Assembly: GCA_900541685.1 (NCBI GenBank)
Contig: UQKM01000004.1
Span: 1-64,000, forward strand
Origin: an uncultured Collinsella sp.
Lineage (GTDB): Bacteria; Actinomycetota; Coriobacteriia; Coriobacteriales; Coriobacteriaceae
DNA: 64,000 bases
Direction of reading: 5' to 3'
Shown: piece after piece, positions 34,679 to 44,093 of the stretch
Layout of the letters: every line of letters starts with the position of its first letter
How positions within the stretch are numbered: the stretch's first letter is position 1
Notes under the pieces: model-generated
The model's input: only the letters and a program-made list of their open reading frames with translations
Database searches by the model: none
What the model was told of the DNA's origin: nothing
Translations under genes and position numbers: made by a program

Positions 34679-35977
34679 TTACTCGGCGTCCTTGGCGGTC
34701 TCGTCGACCTCGGTCACCTTAGCGTTCTCGACCAGGTGGTCGACGGCCTTGGAGCGACGGATGGACTCGCGGACGGCAGGCATGCGGCCATCGGCGATGA
34801 ACTCGGCCTTGGAAGCCTCGACGTCCTTGACGCCGGCCTTCTCGAACTCGGCGTTGATGTCGTCCTCGGTGACCTCAATCTTGAGCTCGCGGGCTAGGGC
34901 GTCGAGCGCCAGGGACTCACGGGCAACGTCGTTGGCCTGCTTGTGCAGGTCGCCGATAAACTGCTCCATGGTCAGGCCGGAAGCGGGCAGCCAGGTGTCC
35001 AGCGTCATGCCGCGGGCAGCGAGGTTGGACAGGAAGTTCTGGCCAAGCTCCTCAAAGACGGACTGCTCGTAGTCGGCGTCCATCTCGTCGAGCTGCAGGC
35101 GCTCGGCGAGAGCGGAGACGCAACGGTTCTCCTTCTCGGCCGGGAGGCGGGAAGCCTTGTCCTGCTCGATCTCGATCTTGATGGCGTCGCGCATAGCGTC
35201 GATGCTGTCGAAGCCAAAGTCGGACTTAACGAGCTCGTCGGTGAGCTCGGGGGTGTTGCGGACCTTGATGCCCTTGACGGTGACCTCGACGGTGTGGGTC
35301 TCGGCCTCCTCGCCCTCCTCGGCCTCGTCGGTCCAGGTGACGGTCTTGACGTCGTCGACGTTAGCGCCGATCAGGGCCTCGTTGAACTCGGCGGGGTTGC
35401 TGTCGCTACCGGCGATGAGCATGCGGCCCTCAGCAGCGAAGTTGTCGGCGTTCTCGACGGCCTTGAGGTCGACGGTGACGTAGTCCTCGGCCTCGACGGC
35501 GCGACCCTCAACGTCCTCGAAGGTGGCACGGTAGTTGAGGAGCATCTCGACCTGGTTGTTGATCTCGGACTCGGTGACCTCCGCAGGGGGCATCTCGATC
35601 TCGACAGCGTCGAAGGAGGAGAGCTCAGCGGCGGGACGCAGGGAGAACTCGACGGTGTAGGTGTAGTCCTCGTGATCCTTAGCGAGGTCGAGGTCCTTGT
35701 AGTCACCGTTCTTGGTGGGGACGATGTCCAGCTCGTTGAGGACGGCGGGCTCGTTGGCGGCGATCAGGTCGTTGGTGGCCTGAGCGAGGGTAGCCTCGGC
35801 GCCAAGAGCAGAGTCGATAACCGGACGGGGAGCCTTACCGGCGCGGAAGCCCGGGAAGCGGTACTTCTTGGCGGTGTCCTTGTAAGCCTTCTTGATCGCG
35901 GCGTTGACGTCGGCGGCCGGGATGGTGACCGTAGCGGTGAGCTTGGCGTCCTTGACGTCAGAAGCGGTGATGTTCAA
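34679..35977 (-). CDS. tig: Trigger factor
   Basis: 432 residues with the three domains: ribosome-binding N terminus including the GFRAGKAPRPVID signature (GFRxGxxP), the FKBP-like PPIase domain around residues 150-240 (EDYVTVDLKAVENADNFAAEGR) and the C-terminal helical chaperone domain. It folds nascent chains at the ribosome exit. Start: AGGAGG is six bases before TTG (35977) and three before GTG (35980); homology begins here (NITASDVKDAKL). The acidic tail (EVDETAKDAE) is ordinary. The tig-clpP-clpX order is widely conserved. Confidence 0.93.
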   Translation of the reverse strand: MNITASDVKDAKLTATVTIPAADVNAAIKKAYKDTAKKYRFPGFRAGKAPRPVIDSALGAEATLAQATNDLIAANEPAVLNELDIVPTKNGDYKDLDLAKDHEDYTYTVEFSLRPAAELSSFDAVEIEMPPAEVTESEINNQVEMLLNYRATFEDVEGRAVEAEDYVTVDLKAVENADNFAAEGRMLIAGSDSNPAEFNEALIGANVDDVKTVTWTDEAEEGEEAETHTVEVTVKGIKVRNTPELTDELVKSDFGFDSIDAMRDAIKIEIEQDKASRLPAEKENRCVSALAERLQLDEMDADYEQSVFEELGQNFLSNLAARGMTLDTWLPASGLTMEQFIGDLHKQANDVARESLALDALARELKIEVTEDDINAEFEKAGVKDVEASKAEFIADGRMPAVRESIRRSKAVDHLVENAKVTEVDETAKDAE

Positions 35978-36071
35978 CACGTTCCTCCTCATACTGCCCA
36001 GCTTATCTGAGGTGCTGGTACCTTTATGCAACAAAGAGTCGCGACGGCCAGGGCCGACGCAGATGCGTTGG

Positions 36072-36152
36072 TGCGGGCGAAAGGACTCGAACCTTCACGG
36101 GAATCCCACCAGAACCTAAATCTGGCGCGTCTACCAATTCCGCCACGCCCGC
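36072..36152 (-). tRNA. tRNA-Leu (anticodon TAG)
   Basis: Reverse complement starts GCGGGCGTGGCGGAATTGGT, has the anticodon arm CCAGA-TTTAGGT-TCTGG (anticodon TAG), a class II variable arm, the T arm GGTTCGAGTCC and a closing acceptor CGCCCGC. 81 bases, no encoded CCA. Confidence 0.95.
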
Positions 36153-36292
36153 ATGAGCGCACAGACTAGGAATGATAGCAGATACGAGCGACAAGCGCAC
36201 GCACACGTTTTACAGGCTCACGACCTCACCACGAGTGCAAAAGGCGGGTCGAGTTGCCCCGCCCCGCCAATTACGACTTGTTCGCCGACCCG

Positions 36293-39124
36293 CTACTCCC
36301 CCAGCAGGGCCTTCTCGGGCGTGATCGGCAGCGAGCGAACCTGATGGCCGGTGGCGTGTGCGACGGCCGAAGCCACGGCGGCGAGCGGCGTGTTGATGAC
36401 GACCTCGCCGATCGACTTGGCGCCAAACGGACCCGTCGGCTCGTAGCTCGGCTCAAAGGCCACGCGAATGCTGCCGATGTCCAGGCGCGTGGGCAGCTTG
36501 TAGCTCATAAAGTTGCCGGTGCGCAGGCGGCCGCGATCGTCGTGCTCAACAATCTCGTAGAGCACATGGCCGATGCCCTGGGCAATGCCGCCCTCGGCCT
36601 GGACGCGCGCGAGCGCCTCGTTGATCACGGTACCGCAATCGACGGCAGCGGCGTAATCCACCACGGTCACCTTGCCGGTGGCCTTGTCGACCTCGACCTC
36701 GGCAATGCCGGCCATAAACGGCGGAGGCGAAACGGGCAGGCAGGCAGAGGCGTGCGAGGTGAGCGCGTCACCGCCCGCGATGTTCTTGACGCACAGGTTG
36801 GCAAAGTCGCGCAGCGTGAGGTAGCGGTTCTGCTCGCGCGCGGCACGCTCGTCGGACAGGCGCACGTACTGGCCGTCGAAGACCACGTCGACGGCGTCCA
36901 CGTCCCACATCTGGGCGGCCTTGGCGCAGATCTTCTCACGCAGCTCGGTCGCGGCGTTCTTGGCCGCCAGACCCGTCACGTACGTGCCCGAGCTCGCGTA
37001 CGAGCCGGCGTCGAACGGCGAGGCGTCGGTGTCCACGCCGCGCACCACGATCAGCGAGCTCTCCACGCCCAGCTCCTCGGCGGCAATCTGCGCCAGGATC
37101 GTGTCGACGCCCATACCGTTATCGGTGGCGCCGGTGCCGATGGTAATGAAGCCGTCCTCTTCCAGGCGCATATCGATGCCGGCGATGTCGACATTGGAAA
37201 TGCCCGAGCCCTGCATGGTGAGCGCACAGCCCAGAGCACGCACGCGGTCGCCCAGGTCGACGGCCAGCGGCTTGTCGCGCCAACCGATCATGTCCATCGC
37301 GCGCAGCAGGCAGCGGTCGAGCGCACAGGCGTTGAGCTTCTCGTTGTAATACTGCGGCATGATCTCGCCCTCGCGCACGATGTTTTTAAGGCGCAGGTCG
37401 GCGGGGTCCATGTGCAGCATGTCGGCGAGCTCGTTAACGGCGCTCTCCACGGCAAACTGGCCCTGGGTGGCACCGTAGCCACGATACGCGCCGCCGCGAT
37501 TGGTATTGGTGTAGACGGCGTCCCAGCTAAAGCGGCTCGCCTTCACGTGGTTGTAGATGGGCAGGCTCTTGTGGCCCGAAAGCCCGATCGTCGTGGTGGC
37601 GTGCTCGCCATACGCACCGGCGTTGGACAGCGTATGCAGGTCGATGGCCGTGATGGTGCCGTCGTTCATGGCGCCCAGCTTAACGGTCATCTGCATCTGA
37701 TGGCGCGAGTTGCCCGCGGTGATGGTCTCCTCACGGGTATAGCAGCAGTAGCTCGGACGGCCGGTCCGCTGCGTCACGAACGCCACGAAGATCTCGCAGC
37801 AGCCCGTCTGCTTGGAGCCAAAGCCGCCACCGATGCGCGGCTTAATGACCTGCACCTGCGACTGCGGAATGTCGAGCGACTGCGCGACCATGCGGCGCAC
37901 GTGGAAGGGCACCTGCGTAGAGGTGGTCACCGAGATGCGGCCGAACGCATCGGTCGTCGCGAAGGCGCGGAAGGTCTCCATGGGCGCAGTCTGCGTGGCC
38001 TGGCTGGTGTAGGTGCGCTCAAAGACGATGTCGCTCTGGGCGAAGGCCTCGTCAAGGTCGCCAAAATCGCTGGTACCGCTGCACACCAGGTTGCGCGGGA
38101 CATCGCCGCCCTGCGGGAACATAAAGGTCACGTCGCCCTCGGGGTGGACCACGATGTCGTTATCGAGTGCCTTGGTAAAGTCGAGCAGCGGCTCGAGCAC
38201 CTCGTAGTCGACCTTGATGAGCTTGAGTGCCTTGTCGGCGGCCTCCTCGGTTTCGGCGGCAACGATCGCCACCTCCTCGTTTTGGTAGCGAACAAGGTTC
38301 TCGAGAATCAGGCGGTCGTAGGGACTCGGCTGCGGATAGCTCTGACCGGCGATAGTAAAGCGGCGCTTGGGCACGTCCTCGTAAGTGTAGACGCCCACGA
38401 CGCCGGGCACCTTCAGGGCGCGCGACGTATCGATGGAGCGGATCTTGGCGCGGGCATAGGGGCTGCGCTTGAGTTTGACGATGAGCGCGCCGGCGGGCAC
38501 CATATCGCCCGTGTAGACGGGACGGCCCTCGAGCAGCGCCTTCGAGTCCTTCTTGGGCTGCTTATGGGTGATCTGCTTGTAGGAGACGCCGTCGGAGCTC
38601 GTGTCGTTGACCGGCAGCTCGGGCATCTCAAAGCCCACCTGCACGCCAGACTCGTTAAGGAAGCGCACGATGGCGCGCAGCTGGCTCTCGTAGCCGCTGC
38701 AACGGCAGAGGTTGCCGGCGAGCTGGCGCGACAGCTCCTCGCGCGTGGCGACGAGGCTCGGGTCCTCCTTGGCGGCGCGGGCGAGCGCAAGCACGTTCAT
38801 GATGAGGCCGGGGGCACAAAAACCGCACTGCTCGGCGCCTTCGGCAGCCATCGCGCGGGCGAGCGCCTCGGACTCGGCCTTGAGGCCCTCGAGCGTGGTG
38901 ACGGAGCGTCCCTCGACGCGCGCGGCGGGAACCGAGCAGCTCAGCACCGGGTCGCCGTCGAGCCACACCGTGCACAGGCCGCAGTTGGTGGTCTCGCAGG
39001 CGCAGCGCACCGACGCACAGCCCTGCTCGCGCAGCAGCGCAAAGAGCATAGTGTCGGGGGCAATCTGAACCTTGATCTTGCGGCCGTTGAGCGTAAAGGA
39101 AAGATCGATGAGTTTGGCAGCCAT
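36293..39124 (-). CDS. Xanthine-dehydrogenase-family molybdenum hydroxylase, fused [2Fe-2S] and Mo subunits, 943 aa
   Basis: Residues 1-160 are a two-cluster [2Fe-2S] module (GCASVRCACETTNCGLCTVW, then CGFCAPGLIMN and NLCRCSGYESQL). From about 190 the molybdopterin-binding domains follow: GRPVYTGDMVP, FGDLDEAFAQSDIVFERTY, KPRIGGGFGSKQ, NRGGAYRGYGATQGQFAVE, and the catalytic-Glu motif GPFGAKSIGE near the C terminus. The order FeS-Mo in one chain with a separate FAD gene matches the group annotated as selenium-dependent xanthine dehydrogenase. Substrate (xanthine, other purine) is inferred. The ATG overlaps the stop of the FAD-subunit gene (TAATG). Labile selenium would need selD, which is in this window. 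Confidence 0.85.
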   Translation of the reverse strand: MAAKLIDLSFTLNGRKIKVQIAPDTMLFALLREQGCASVRCACETTNCGLCTVWLDGDPVLSCSVPAARVEGRSVTTLEGLKAESEALARAMAAEGAEQCGFCAPGLIMNVLALARAAKEDPSLVATREELSRQLAGNLCRCSGYESQLRAIVRFLNESGVQVGFEMPELPVNDTSSDGVSYKQITHKQPKKDSKALLEGRPVYTGDMVPAGALIVKLKRSPYARAKIRSIDTSRALKVPGVVGVYTYEDVPKRRFTIAGQSYPQPSPYDRLILENLVRYQNEEVAIVAAETEEAADKALKLIKVDYEVLEPLLDFTKALDNDIVVHPEGDVTFMFPQGGDVPRNLVCSGTSDFGDLDEAFAQSDIVFERTYTSQATQTAPMETFRAFATTDAFGRISVTTSTQVPFHVRRMVAQSLDIPQSQVQVIKPRIGGGFGSKQTGCCEIFVAFVTQRTGRPSYCCYTREETITAGNSRHQMQMTVKLGAMNDGTITAIDLHTLSNAGAYGEHATTTIGLSGHKSLPIYNHVKASRFSWDAVYTNTNRGGAYRGYGATQGQFAVESAVNELADMLHMDPADLRLKNIVREGEIMPQYYNEKLNACALDRCLLRAMDMIGWRDKPLAVDLGDRVRALGCALTMQGSGISNVDIAGIDMRLEEDGFITIGTGATDNGMGVDTILAQIAAEELGVESSLIVVRGVDTDASPFDAGSYASSGTYVTGLAAKNAATELREKICAKAAQMWDVDAVDVVFDGQYVRLSDERAAREQNRYLTLRDFANLCVKNIAGGDALTSHASACLPVSPPPFMAGIAEVEVDKATGKVTVVDYAAAVDCGTVINEALARVQAEGGIAQGIGHVLYEIVEHDDRGRLRTGNFMSYKLPTRLDIGSIRVAFEPSYEPTGPFGAKSIGEVVINTPLAAVASAVAHATGHQVRSLPITPEKALLGE

Positions 39125-40038
39125 TAGCGCACCTCGCTAGAATCGACGCCGGGCACGCGGCGGCAGGAATACTCGTCCGTGGCAAACTTAGGGACCTGCA
39201 CGGTCTCGAGCTCGCGGGCAAGCGCGGCCGAAAGCTCGATGCCGGCGGCGCGGCGCACGGCCTGGACGGCGAGCGGGGCCGAGATGCGACGGCGGTAGTC
39301 GGCCGAGCCCCACAGGTTGGTTCCGTAGCTCAGGGCACGCACGGATGCAGCAAGGGCGCGAAGCTCGTCCTCGGAAGGATGCTCGTTCACCAGGCCGCAC
39401 GCCTCGCCCTGCAGCAGGGTCGCGCGCAGCGGGCGGGCGCCCACGGTGACGTGCCAGGTGTTGTCCCACCAGGCGGCGGTGACGTTCAGCGAGGGGAAGT
39501 CGGTCGCGGCCTTGCGTACGGCCTCGTAGCTCGCGCGGTAGTCGTGCTTGACGACCACGACGTGCTCGATCACGTCACGCACATAGCCCATGTCCACGAA
39601 CTCGGCGAGCGGCACGCGACCGGCGCCCGTCAGCTCAACATAGGAATCAAGCGCGAGAAAGGCGGAGAGAACGTCCGAGAAGCCAAAGCGGCCGTAGATG
39701 CTGCCGCCTACCGTAGCGGTGTTACGCAGCTGCACACCCACGATGTCATGGACGGCGAACTCAAAGACATGGTTGACAAGCGCATTGAGCGCGGCATGGC
39801 GCTCGAGCTGGCGCAGGGTGGACATGGCACCGATGCGAAACTCGGTCTCGGTCTCCTCGATCTGATCGAGTCTGCAGGCCGAAAGGTCAATCGCCGTCGC
39901 CACGCGACGCGAACCCAGGCGCATCCAGATGCCGCCGCCCACAATCTTGTTGTTACGGTTCTTCTGTAAGAGCTCATAGGCTTCGGCCGCGTTTCCAACA
40001 CGGACGTAGGTACCGAACTTGAGCACGTTCTCCCCCAT
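39124..40038 (-). CDS. FAD-binding subunit of the molybdenum hydroxylase, 304 aa
   Basis: CoxM/XdhB-type: NRNNKIVGGGIWMRLG for the FAD-binding N-terminal part, AVHDIVGVQLRNTATVGGSIYGRFGFSDVLSAFLALDS with the TxGG(N/S) FAD motif, and a CO-dehydrogenase flavoprotein C-terminal domain. It passes electrons from the Fe-S clusters to NAD or another acceptor. First gene of the two-gene operon. ATG at 40038 used; a GTG four codons later has a closer GGGGGAG. Confidence 0.88.
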   Translation of the reverse strand: MGENVLKFGTYVRVGNAAEAYELLQKNRNNKIVGGGIWMRLGSRRVATAIDLSACRLDQIEETETEFRIGAMSTLRQLERHAALNALVNHVFEFAVHDIVGVQLRNTATVGGSIYGRFGFSDVLSAFLALDSYVELTGAGRVPLAEFVDMGYVRDVIEHVVVVKHDYRASYEAVRKAATDFPSLNVTAAWWDNTWHVTVGARPLRATLLQGEACGLVNEHPSEDELRALAASVRALSYGTNLWGSADYRRRISAPLAVQAVRRAAGIELSAALARELETVQVPKFATDEYSCRRVPGVDSSEVR

Positions 40039-40133
40039 CTCTTCACTTGTCCAGTACCTTTAAGTGTACCAAACGAGGGGGCACAGCTCGTGTCGGGACA
40101 AAATGAACCGTTTTCCTCCGTCGCATGCGGATC

Positions 40134-40168
40134 AAAAAAGGCTCCCAGCCAAGATGACTGGGAGCCTT
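40134..40168 (-). terminator. gdhA terminator
   Basis: AAGGCTCCCAG paired with CTGGGAGCCTT, then TTTTTTGA on the minus strand; 26 bases after the gdhA stop. Confidence 0.92.
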
Positions 40169-40193
40169 CTGCGATGATATATCGAGCGAAGAT

Positions 40194-41549
40194 TTAGCAA
40201 ACGCCCTGGGCGAGCATGGCGTCGGCGACCTTCAGGAAGCCGGCGATGTTGGCGCCCATGACAAAGTTGCCCTCCTGGCTGTACTCCTTGGCGGTGTCGT
40301 CCACGTTGTGGAACATGCCGCGCATGAGCTGCTCGAGCTTGCCGTCGACCTCCTCGAAGGTCCAGGACAGGTGCTCGGCGTTCTGGCTCATCTCAAGGCC
40401 GGACACGAGCACGCCGCCGGCGTTGGCAGCCTTACCGGGCATAAAGGCGACGCCGTTCTCCTGGAAGTAGGTCGTGGCCTCGATGGTCGTGGGCATGTTC
40501 GCGCCCTCGCCGACCACCTTGCAGCCGTTGGCGACGAGCGCCTGGGCGTCCTCGAGCAGCAGCGTGTTCTCGCGAGCGCAGGGCAGCGCGATGTCGCAGG
40601 GCAGCTGCCACACGCCGCGGCCGTCGCCCTCGTGCCACACGGCGTTGGGCTTCTCGTCAACGTACATAGCGAGCGTGACGCCCTTGTCATGGCCGGAGCG
40701 CTTCTGGTTGTAGACGTGCTCGAGCACGGTGTAGTCGATGCCGTCGGGATCCTCGACCCAACCGTGGGTGTCGGAGCAGGCCAGCACCTTGCCGCCGAGC
40801 TGGGAGACCTTCTGGACCGCGTAGATAGCGACGTTACCGGAACCGTGAACGACGACGTTCTTGCCCTCGAAGGAGTCGCCGCGGCTCTTGAGGTACTCGT
40901 CCACAAAGTAGACCAAACCGTAGCCGGTGGCCTCGGTACGGGCGAGCGAGCCGCCAAAGGAGAGGCCCTTGCCGGTAAGGACGCCGGTCCACTCGTTGGT
41001 CAGGCGCTTGTACTGACCGAACATGTAGGCAACCTCGCGGCCGCCAACGCCCAGGTCGCCGGCGGGAACGTCGGTATTGGGGCCAATGTGGCGATAGAGC
41101 TCGGTCATGAAGGACTGGCAGAAGTGCATGATCTCGTTGTTGGACTTGCCCTTGGGGTCAAAGTCAGAGCCGCCCTTGCCACCGCCCATGGGAAGGGTGG
41201 TCAGGCTGTTCTTGAGGATCTGCTCCAAGCCCAGGAATTTGAGCATGCCCAGGGTGACCGTCGGGTTAAAGCGCAGGCCGCCCTTGTAGGGTCCAATGGC
41301 AGAGTTGAACTCGACGCGGTAGCCGCGGTTGACCTGAACCTTGCCCTGGTCGTCGACCCAGGGAACACGGAACATGACGATGCGCTCGGGCTCGACGAGG
41401 CGCTCAAGCAGGGCGGCCTCCTCGTACTCGGGATGGGCGTCGAGCGCCGGCTGGATGGTGCCGAGGATCTCGGTCGCGGCCTGGATGAACTCAGTCTGCT
41501 CGGGATAGCGGGCCTTGAGCTCGTCGAGAACTTTCTGCGTGTAGCTCAT
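40194..41549 (-). CDS. gdhA: NADP-type glutamate dehydrogenase
   Basis: 451 residues. Glutamate-binding lysines in GPYKGGLRF and PMGGGKGGSDFDPKGKS, catalytic Asp in VPAGDLGVGGREV, Rossmann fold VVVHGSGNVAIYAV. The sequence resembles the hexameric small type I enzymes (about 450 residues). It joins ammonia and 2-oxoglutarate, or runs the reverse in amino-acid fermentation. GGAGG precedes ATG. Single gene with its own terminator; a GC-rich hairpin (GCGGCG/CGCCGC) is in its leader at about 41590-41607. Confidence 0.95.
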   Translation of the reverse strand: MSYTQKVLDELKARYPEQTEFIQAATEILGTIQPALDAHPEYEEAALLERLVEPERIVMFRVPWVDDQGKVQVNRGYRVEFNSAIGPYKGGLRFNPTVTLGMLKFLGLEQILKNSLTTLPMGGGKGGSDFDPKGKSNNEIMHFCQSFMTELYRHIGPNTDVPAGDLGVGGREVAYMFGQYKRLTNEWTGVLTGKGLSFGGSLARTEATGYGLVYFVDEYLKSRGDSFEGKNVVVHGSGNVAIYAVQKVSQLGGKVLACSDTHGWVEDPDGIDYTVLEHVYNQKRSGHDKGVTLAMYVDEKPNAVWHEGDGRGVWQLPCDIALPCARENTLLLEDAQALVANGCKVVGEGANMPTTIEATTYFQENGVAFMPGKAANAGGVLVSGLEMSQNAEHLSWTFEEVDGKLEQLMRGMFHNVDDTAKEYSQEGNFVMGANIAGFLKVADAMLAQGVC

Positions 41550-41811
41550 GCTTCCTCCAATTGATGGAAAAGAAAGGTGTCGTTCGCGGCGCCTCATACG
41601 CCGCGAGCTTTATCGAGTATGGATAATATCGCACTGTTGCAGCAAAGTTTCGCATAAGCCGACGAGCAGATGTTTCGTTTTGATTACGATGCAGGTAGAA
41701 GCGTTTTTGAGCACCCGACGTACAAATCGCGTGTTTCGAAGCTGTTTCGTCCACGTGGTCCATACCACCACAAAGAGGACAGGCACCTTTGTGGCGGTTG
41801 GCAGGATGCGT
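41550..41811. other. Leader of gdhA and 3' flank of selC
   Basis: Contains the gdhA promoter region (no clear -35) and, at 41768-41794, a palindrome CCACAAAG...CTTTGTGG about 20 bases after selC, a possible end of the selC transcript although no T-run follows. No gene seen. Confidence 0.4.
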
Positions 41812-41908
41812 TGGCGGGAACGTATGTGAATCGAACACATCCAAGACGTTTTGCACGCCTCACAACGGTTTTGAGGACCGCGGGGCCCACCGGAGCCCAT
41901 CCGTTCCC
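41812..41908 (-). tRNA. selC: tRNA-Sec (anticodon TCA)
   Basis: Reverse complement begins GGGAACGGATGGGCTCCGGT (long D arm with GGGCTCC-GGT-GGGCCC), has the anticodon arm CGGT-CCTCAAA-ACCG with anticodon TCA, a long variable arm (TGAGGCGTGCAAAACGTCTT), the T arm ATGTG-TTCGATT-CACAT and ends CGTTCCCGCCA with an encoded CCA. Length 97, as expected for bacterial selC. It is read by SelB at UGA codons. It lies just after selA-selB in transcription direction, with a MITE-like element in between. A TAAAAT -10 is at plus 41921-41926. Confidence 0.95.
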
Positions 41909-41941
41909 AAACGTGGCGGTATTTTACCAAACGCGCAGTGT

Positions 41942-42106
41942 CGCGCCACGAAAACGGCCCATCTACTACGTTTAACCAGCAAGGGTAAACCATACCCACT
42001 TTTTCGTAACATCGGCAAGTCATCTACCTGCGGTTTTGTTTTTGCGGTTTTTGAAATGGTCGAGGGTAGTCACTTAAACGTAGTAGATAGGCCGGTTTTG
42101 TGGCGA
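41942..42106. mobile_element. 165-bp MITE-like element, copy 2
   Basis: Same terminal inverted repeats and length as copy 1 (27652-27816), with many internal substitutions. It fills the gap between selB and selC and ends about 15 bases from the selC -10 box, so its edge may supply part of the selC promoter. Confidence 0.75.
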
Positions 42107-42122
42107 GCGGCGATTCGGAGCC

Positions 42123-44093
42123 CTAGCGCAGGGATCTGAGACCGCCGGCCTCCTTGTTGAGCGTCGTAAAACGCACCGCATCCAGGTGCTCCAAGATGCT
42201 AATGGCTCGTTTGCGCGACACGCCTAAGGCCTCGCGCAGCACACTCGTCGTGGCAACGCCGCCAGCAGCCTCGATAGCCGCGGCGACGACCTCACGTGCA
42301 TGGGCCTCGGCGGCGGCAGACAAGGCAACGTCGCGTTCGATCTTAACGATCGCGCGGTTGAGCGAAAGCTCGCGCAGGGCACGCGTCATGGTGTCGCGAT
42401 CGAGCTGCAGACGCTCACCCACCTCGGGCAGCGTCGCCGCACCGAGACCCGCCTCGTCGAGGGCGGCCACGATGCGCTGGCTCGCCTCGCGCACCACACG
42501 TATCGCCGCAGCGGCAGAGTGCGGGTCGAACACCTCGGCACCGTCGACGGTGCACACGCCGCGCGCACAGCCCTCGAGAACGAGCGCGGACGCGATGTCT
42601 TCGCCCGCTGTCGGCCAGGCGGCATGCGCGACCTCGCCCGGCGTGAAACCCGTCTGCTTGGGCGCGGCCCCGTGCATGGCGGCCAACGTGACGGAGAGCG
42701 TGGCGAGGGCGGCATAGAGCACAGCGGGGGCGGCATAGAGCTCCTCGGTCGAGCGCTCGGCATGAAGCGTCACGGCGTCACCCGAGGAAACCGCCCCGTG
42801 CAGGAGCGCAGCCGCCTCGGCACCCGAAAGATCGAGAGCACGGGCTGCGGCCGCGGCAGGCACGGGCAGGCGCTGCAGCCCCAACCATGCGGCAACGGCG
42901 GCGGCGCGGTCGTCGGCATCCAGGGCCCCGAGCAGCGCGCACTCGCCCGCGGAGAGGACGCGCGAGCGGCGGCACCGCGAAAGAAGAACACGACCGCCGC
43001 CGATAAGCACCACCGGCGAGAACGCGAGCACAATGAGGCCGTCGCCTGATCGCACGGGAAGGCGCTCCTCCAGACGGACCTGCACGATGCGGGTCTCGCC
43101 AGCCTCAATGGGTCCCTCACCCTCCATGAGCATGACACGGCCAAGGACCTCCGCCGTACCCGCCATCACATGAACGCGCGTACCGGACTCGAAGGGCGCG
43201 GGCTTGGTGCCCTCGCGCCCCAGATACGTGAAGCGGGCGATGAGTCTGAGCGTCAAGCCCTCGGCACCAGACCCGCAGAGGACCTCGCCACGCGGAAGGT
43301 CGCCCGCACCGTCGCCCACGATGTTGAGCGCCGCGCGCTGTCCGGGCAACGCCCGAGGAGTATCACCATGCACCTGAATCGCGCGCACGCGGCAGCGCAC
43401 GCCCGCGGGACATGAGACGAGCTCGTCGCCCACCGCTACGGGGGCATCGTGAAGCGTGCCCGTGACGACCGTCCCGGATCCCTTGATGGTGAAGCAGCGG
43501 TCGATGGGCAGGCGCGGGGCCAGACCGGGGCGCACCGGGCGGGATGCGGCATCGGCCAGGAAAGAGTCGATGGCGGCATCGAGGGCAAGGCGAACGTCCT
43601 CGATGCCCACGCCCGTGCGCGAGGAAACAGGCACCACGGGCGCATCGGCAAAGACGGTATCGCTGAGGAAGTCCATCACGTCGAGCTCGGCGAGCTCCGC
43701 CGTCTCGTCATCGGCCAAATCGCGCATCGTGAGCGCGACGACCATGCGCCTCACGCCCAACAGCTCCAGCACGCGGACGTGTTCGCGGGTTTGCGGCATC
43801 ACGCCCTCAACGGCAGAAACCACCAGCAACGCAACGTCCACGCCGGTGGCACCCTGTACCATCGCGCGCAGGTAGTGCGCATGCCCGGGCACGTCAACCA
43901 AGCCGACAAGCTTGTCGCTGGGAAGCTCGAGCTCGCCAAAGCCGAGCTCAGTGGTCATGCCTCGGCGCCGTTCGACCTCCAGACGGTCGGGATTTTTGCC
44001 GGTCAGCGCCTCGATAAGGGCCGACTTTCCGTGGTCGACGTGTCCTGCTGTTCCAACGACAACGGGACACTCGACAAGCTCACGCGCAGTCAT
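42123..44093 (-). CDS. selB: Selenocysteine-specific elongation factor
   Basis: 656 residues. GTPase N terminus with G1 GTAGHVDHGKSAL, G3 DVPGHAHYL and the switch RRRGMTTELGF (the usual REKGMTI..GF). Then EF-Tu-like domains 2 and 3 (GCFTIKGSGTVVTGT-like RCFTIKGSGTVVTGTL) and C-terminal winged helices (LGVSRKRAISILEHLD) that grip the SECIS hairpin in mRNA. The usual G4 NKxD is replaced by ALTMRDL at the expected place, a difference worth noting. ATG at 44093 overlaps the selA stop (ATGA). Confidence 0.93.
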   Translation of the reverse strand: MTARELVECPVVVGTAGHVDHGKSALIEALTGKNPDRLEVERRRGMTTELGFGELELPSDKLVGLVDVPGHAHYLRAMVQGATGVDVALLVVSAVEGVMPQTREHVRVLELLGVRRMVVALTMRDLADDETAELAELDVMDFLSDTVFADAPVVPVSSRTGVGIEDVRLALDAAIDSFLADAASRPVRPGLAPRLPIDRCFTIKGSGTVVTGTLHDAPVAVGDELVSCPAGVRCRVRAIQVHGDTPRALPGQRAALNIVGDGAGDLPRGEVLCGSGAEGLTLRLIARFTYLGREGTKPAPFESGTRVHVMAGTAEVLGRVMLMEGEGPIEAGETRIVQVRLEERLPVRSGDGLIVLAFSPVVLIGGGRVLLSRCRRSRVLSAGECALLGALDADDRAAAVAAWLGLQRLPVPAAAAARALDLSGAEAAALLHGAVSSGDAVTLHAERSTEELYAAPAVLYAALATLSVTLAAMHGAAPKQTGFTPGEVAHAAWPTAGEDIASALVLEGCARGVCTVDGAEVFDPHSAAAAIRVVREASQRIVAALDEAGLGAATLPEVGERLQLDRDTMTRALRELSLNRAIVKIERDVALSAAAEAHAREVVAAAIEAAGGVATTSVLREALGVSRKRAISILEHLDAVRFTTLNKEAGGLRSLR

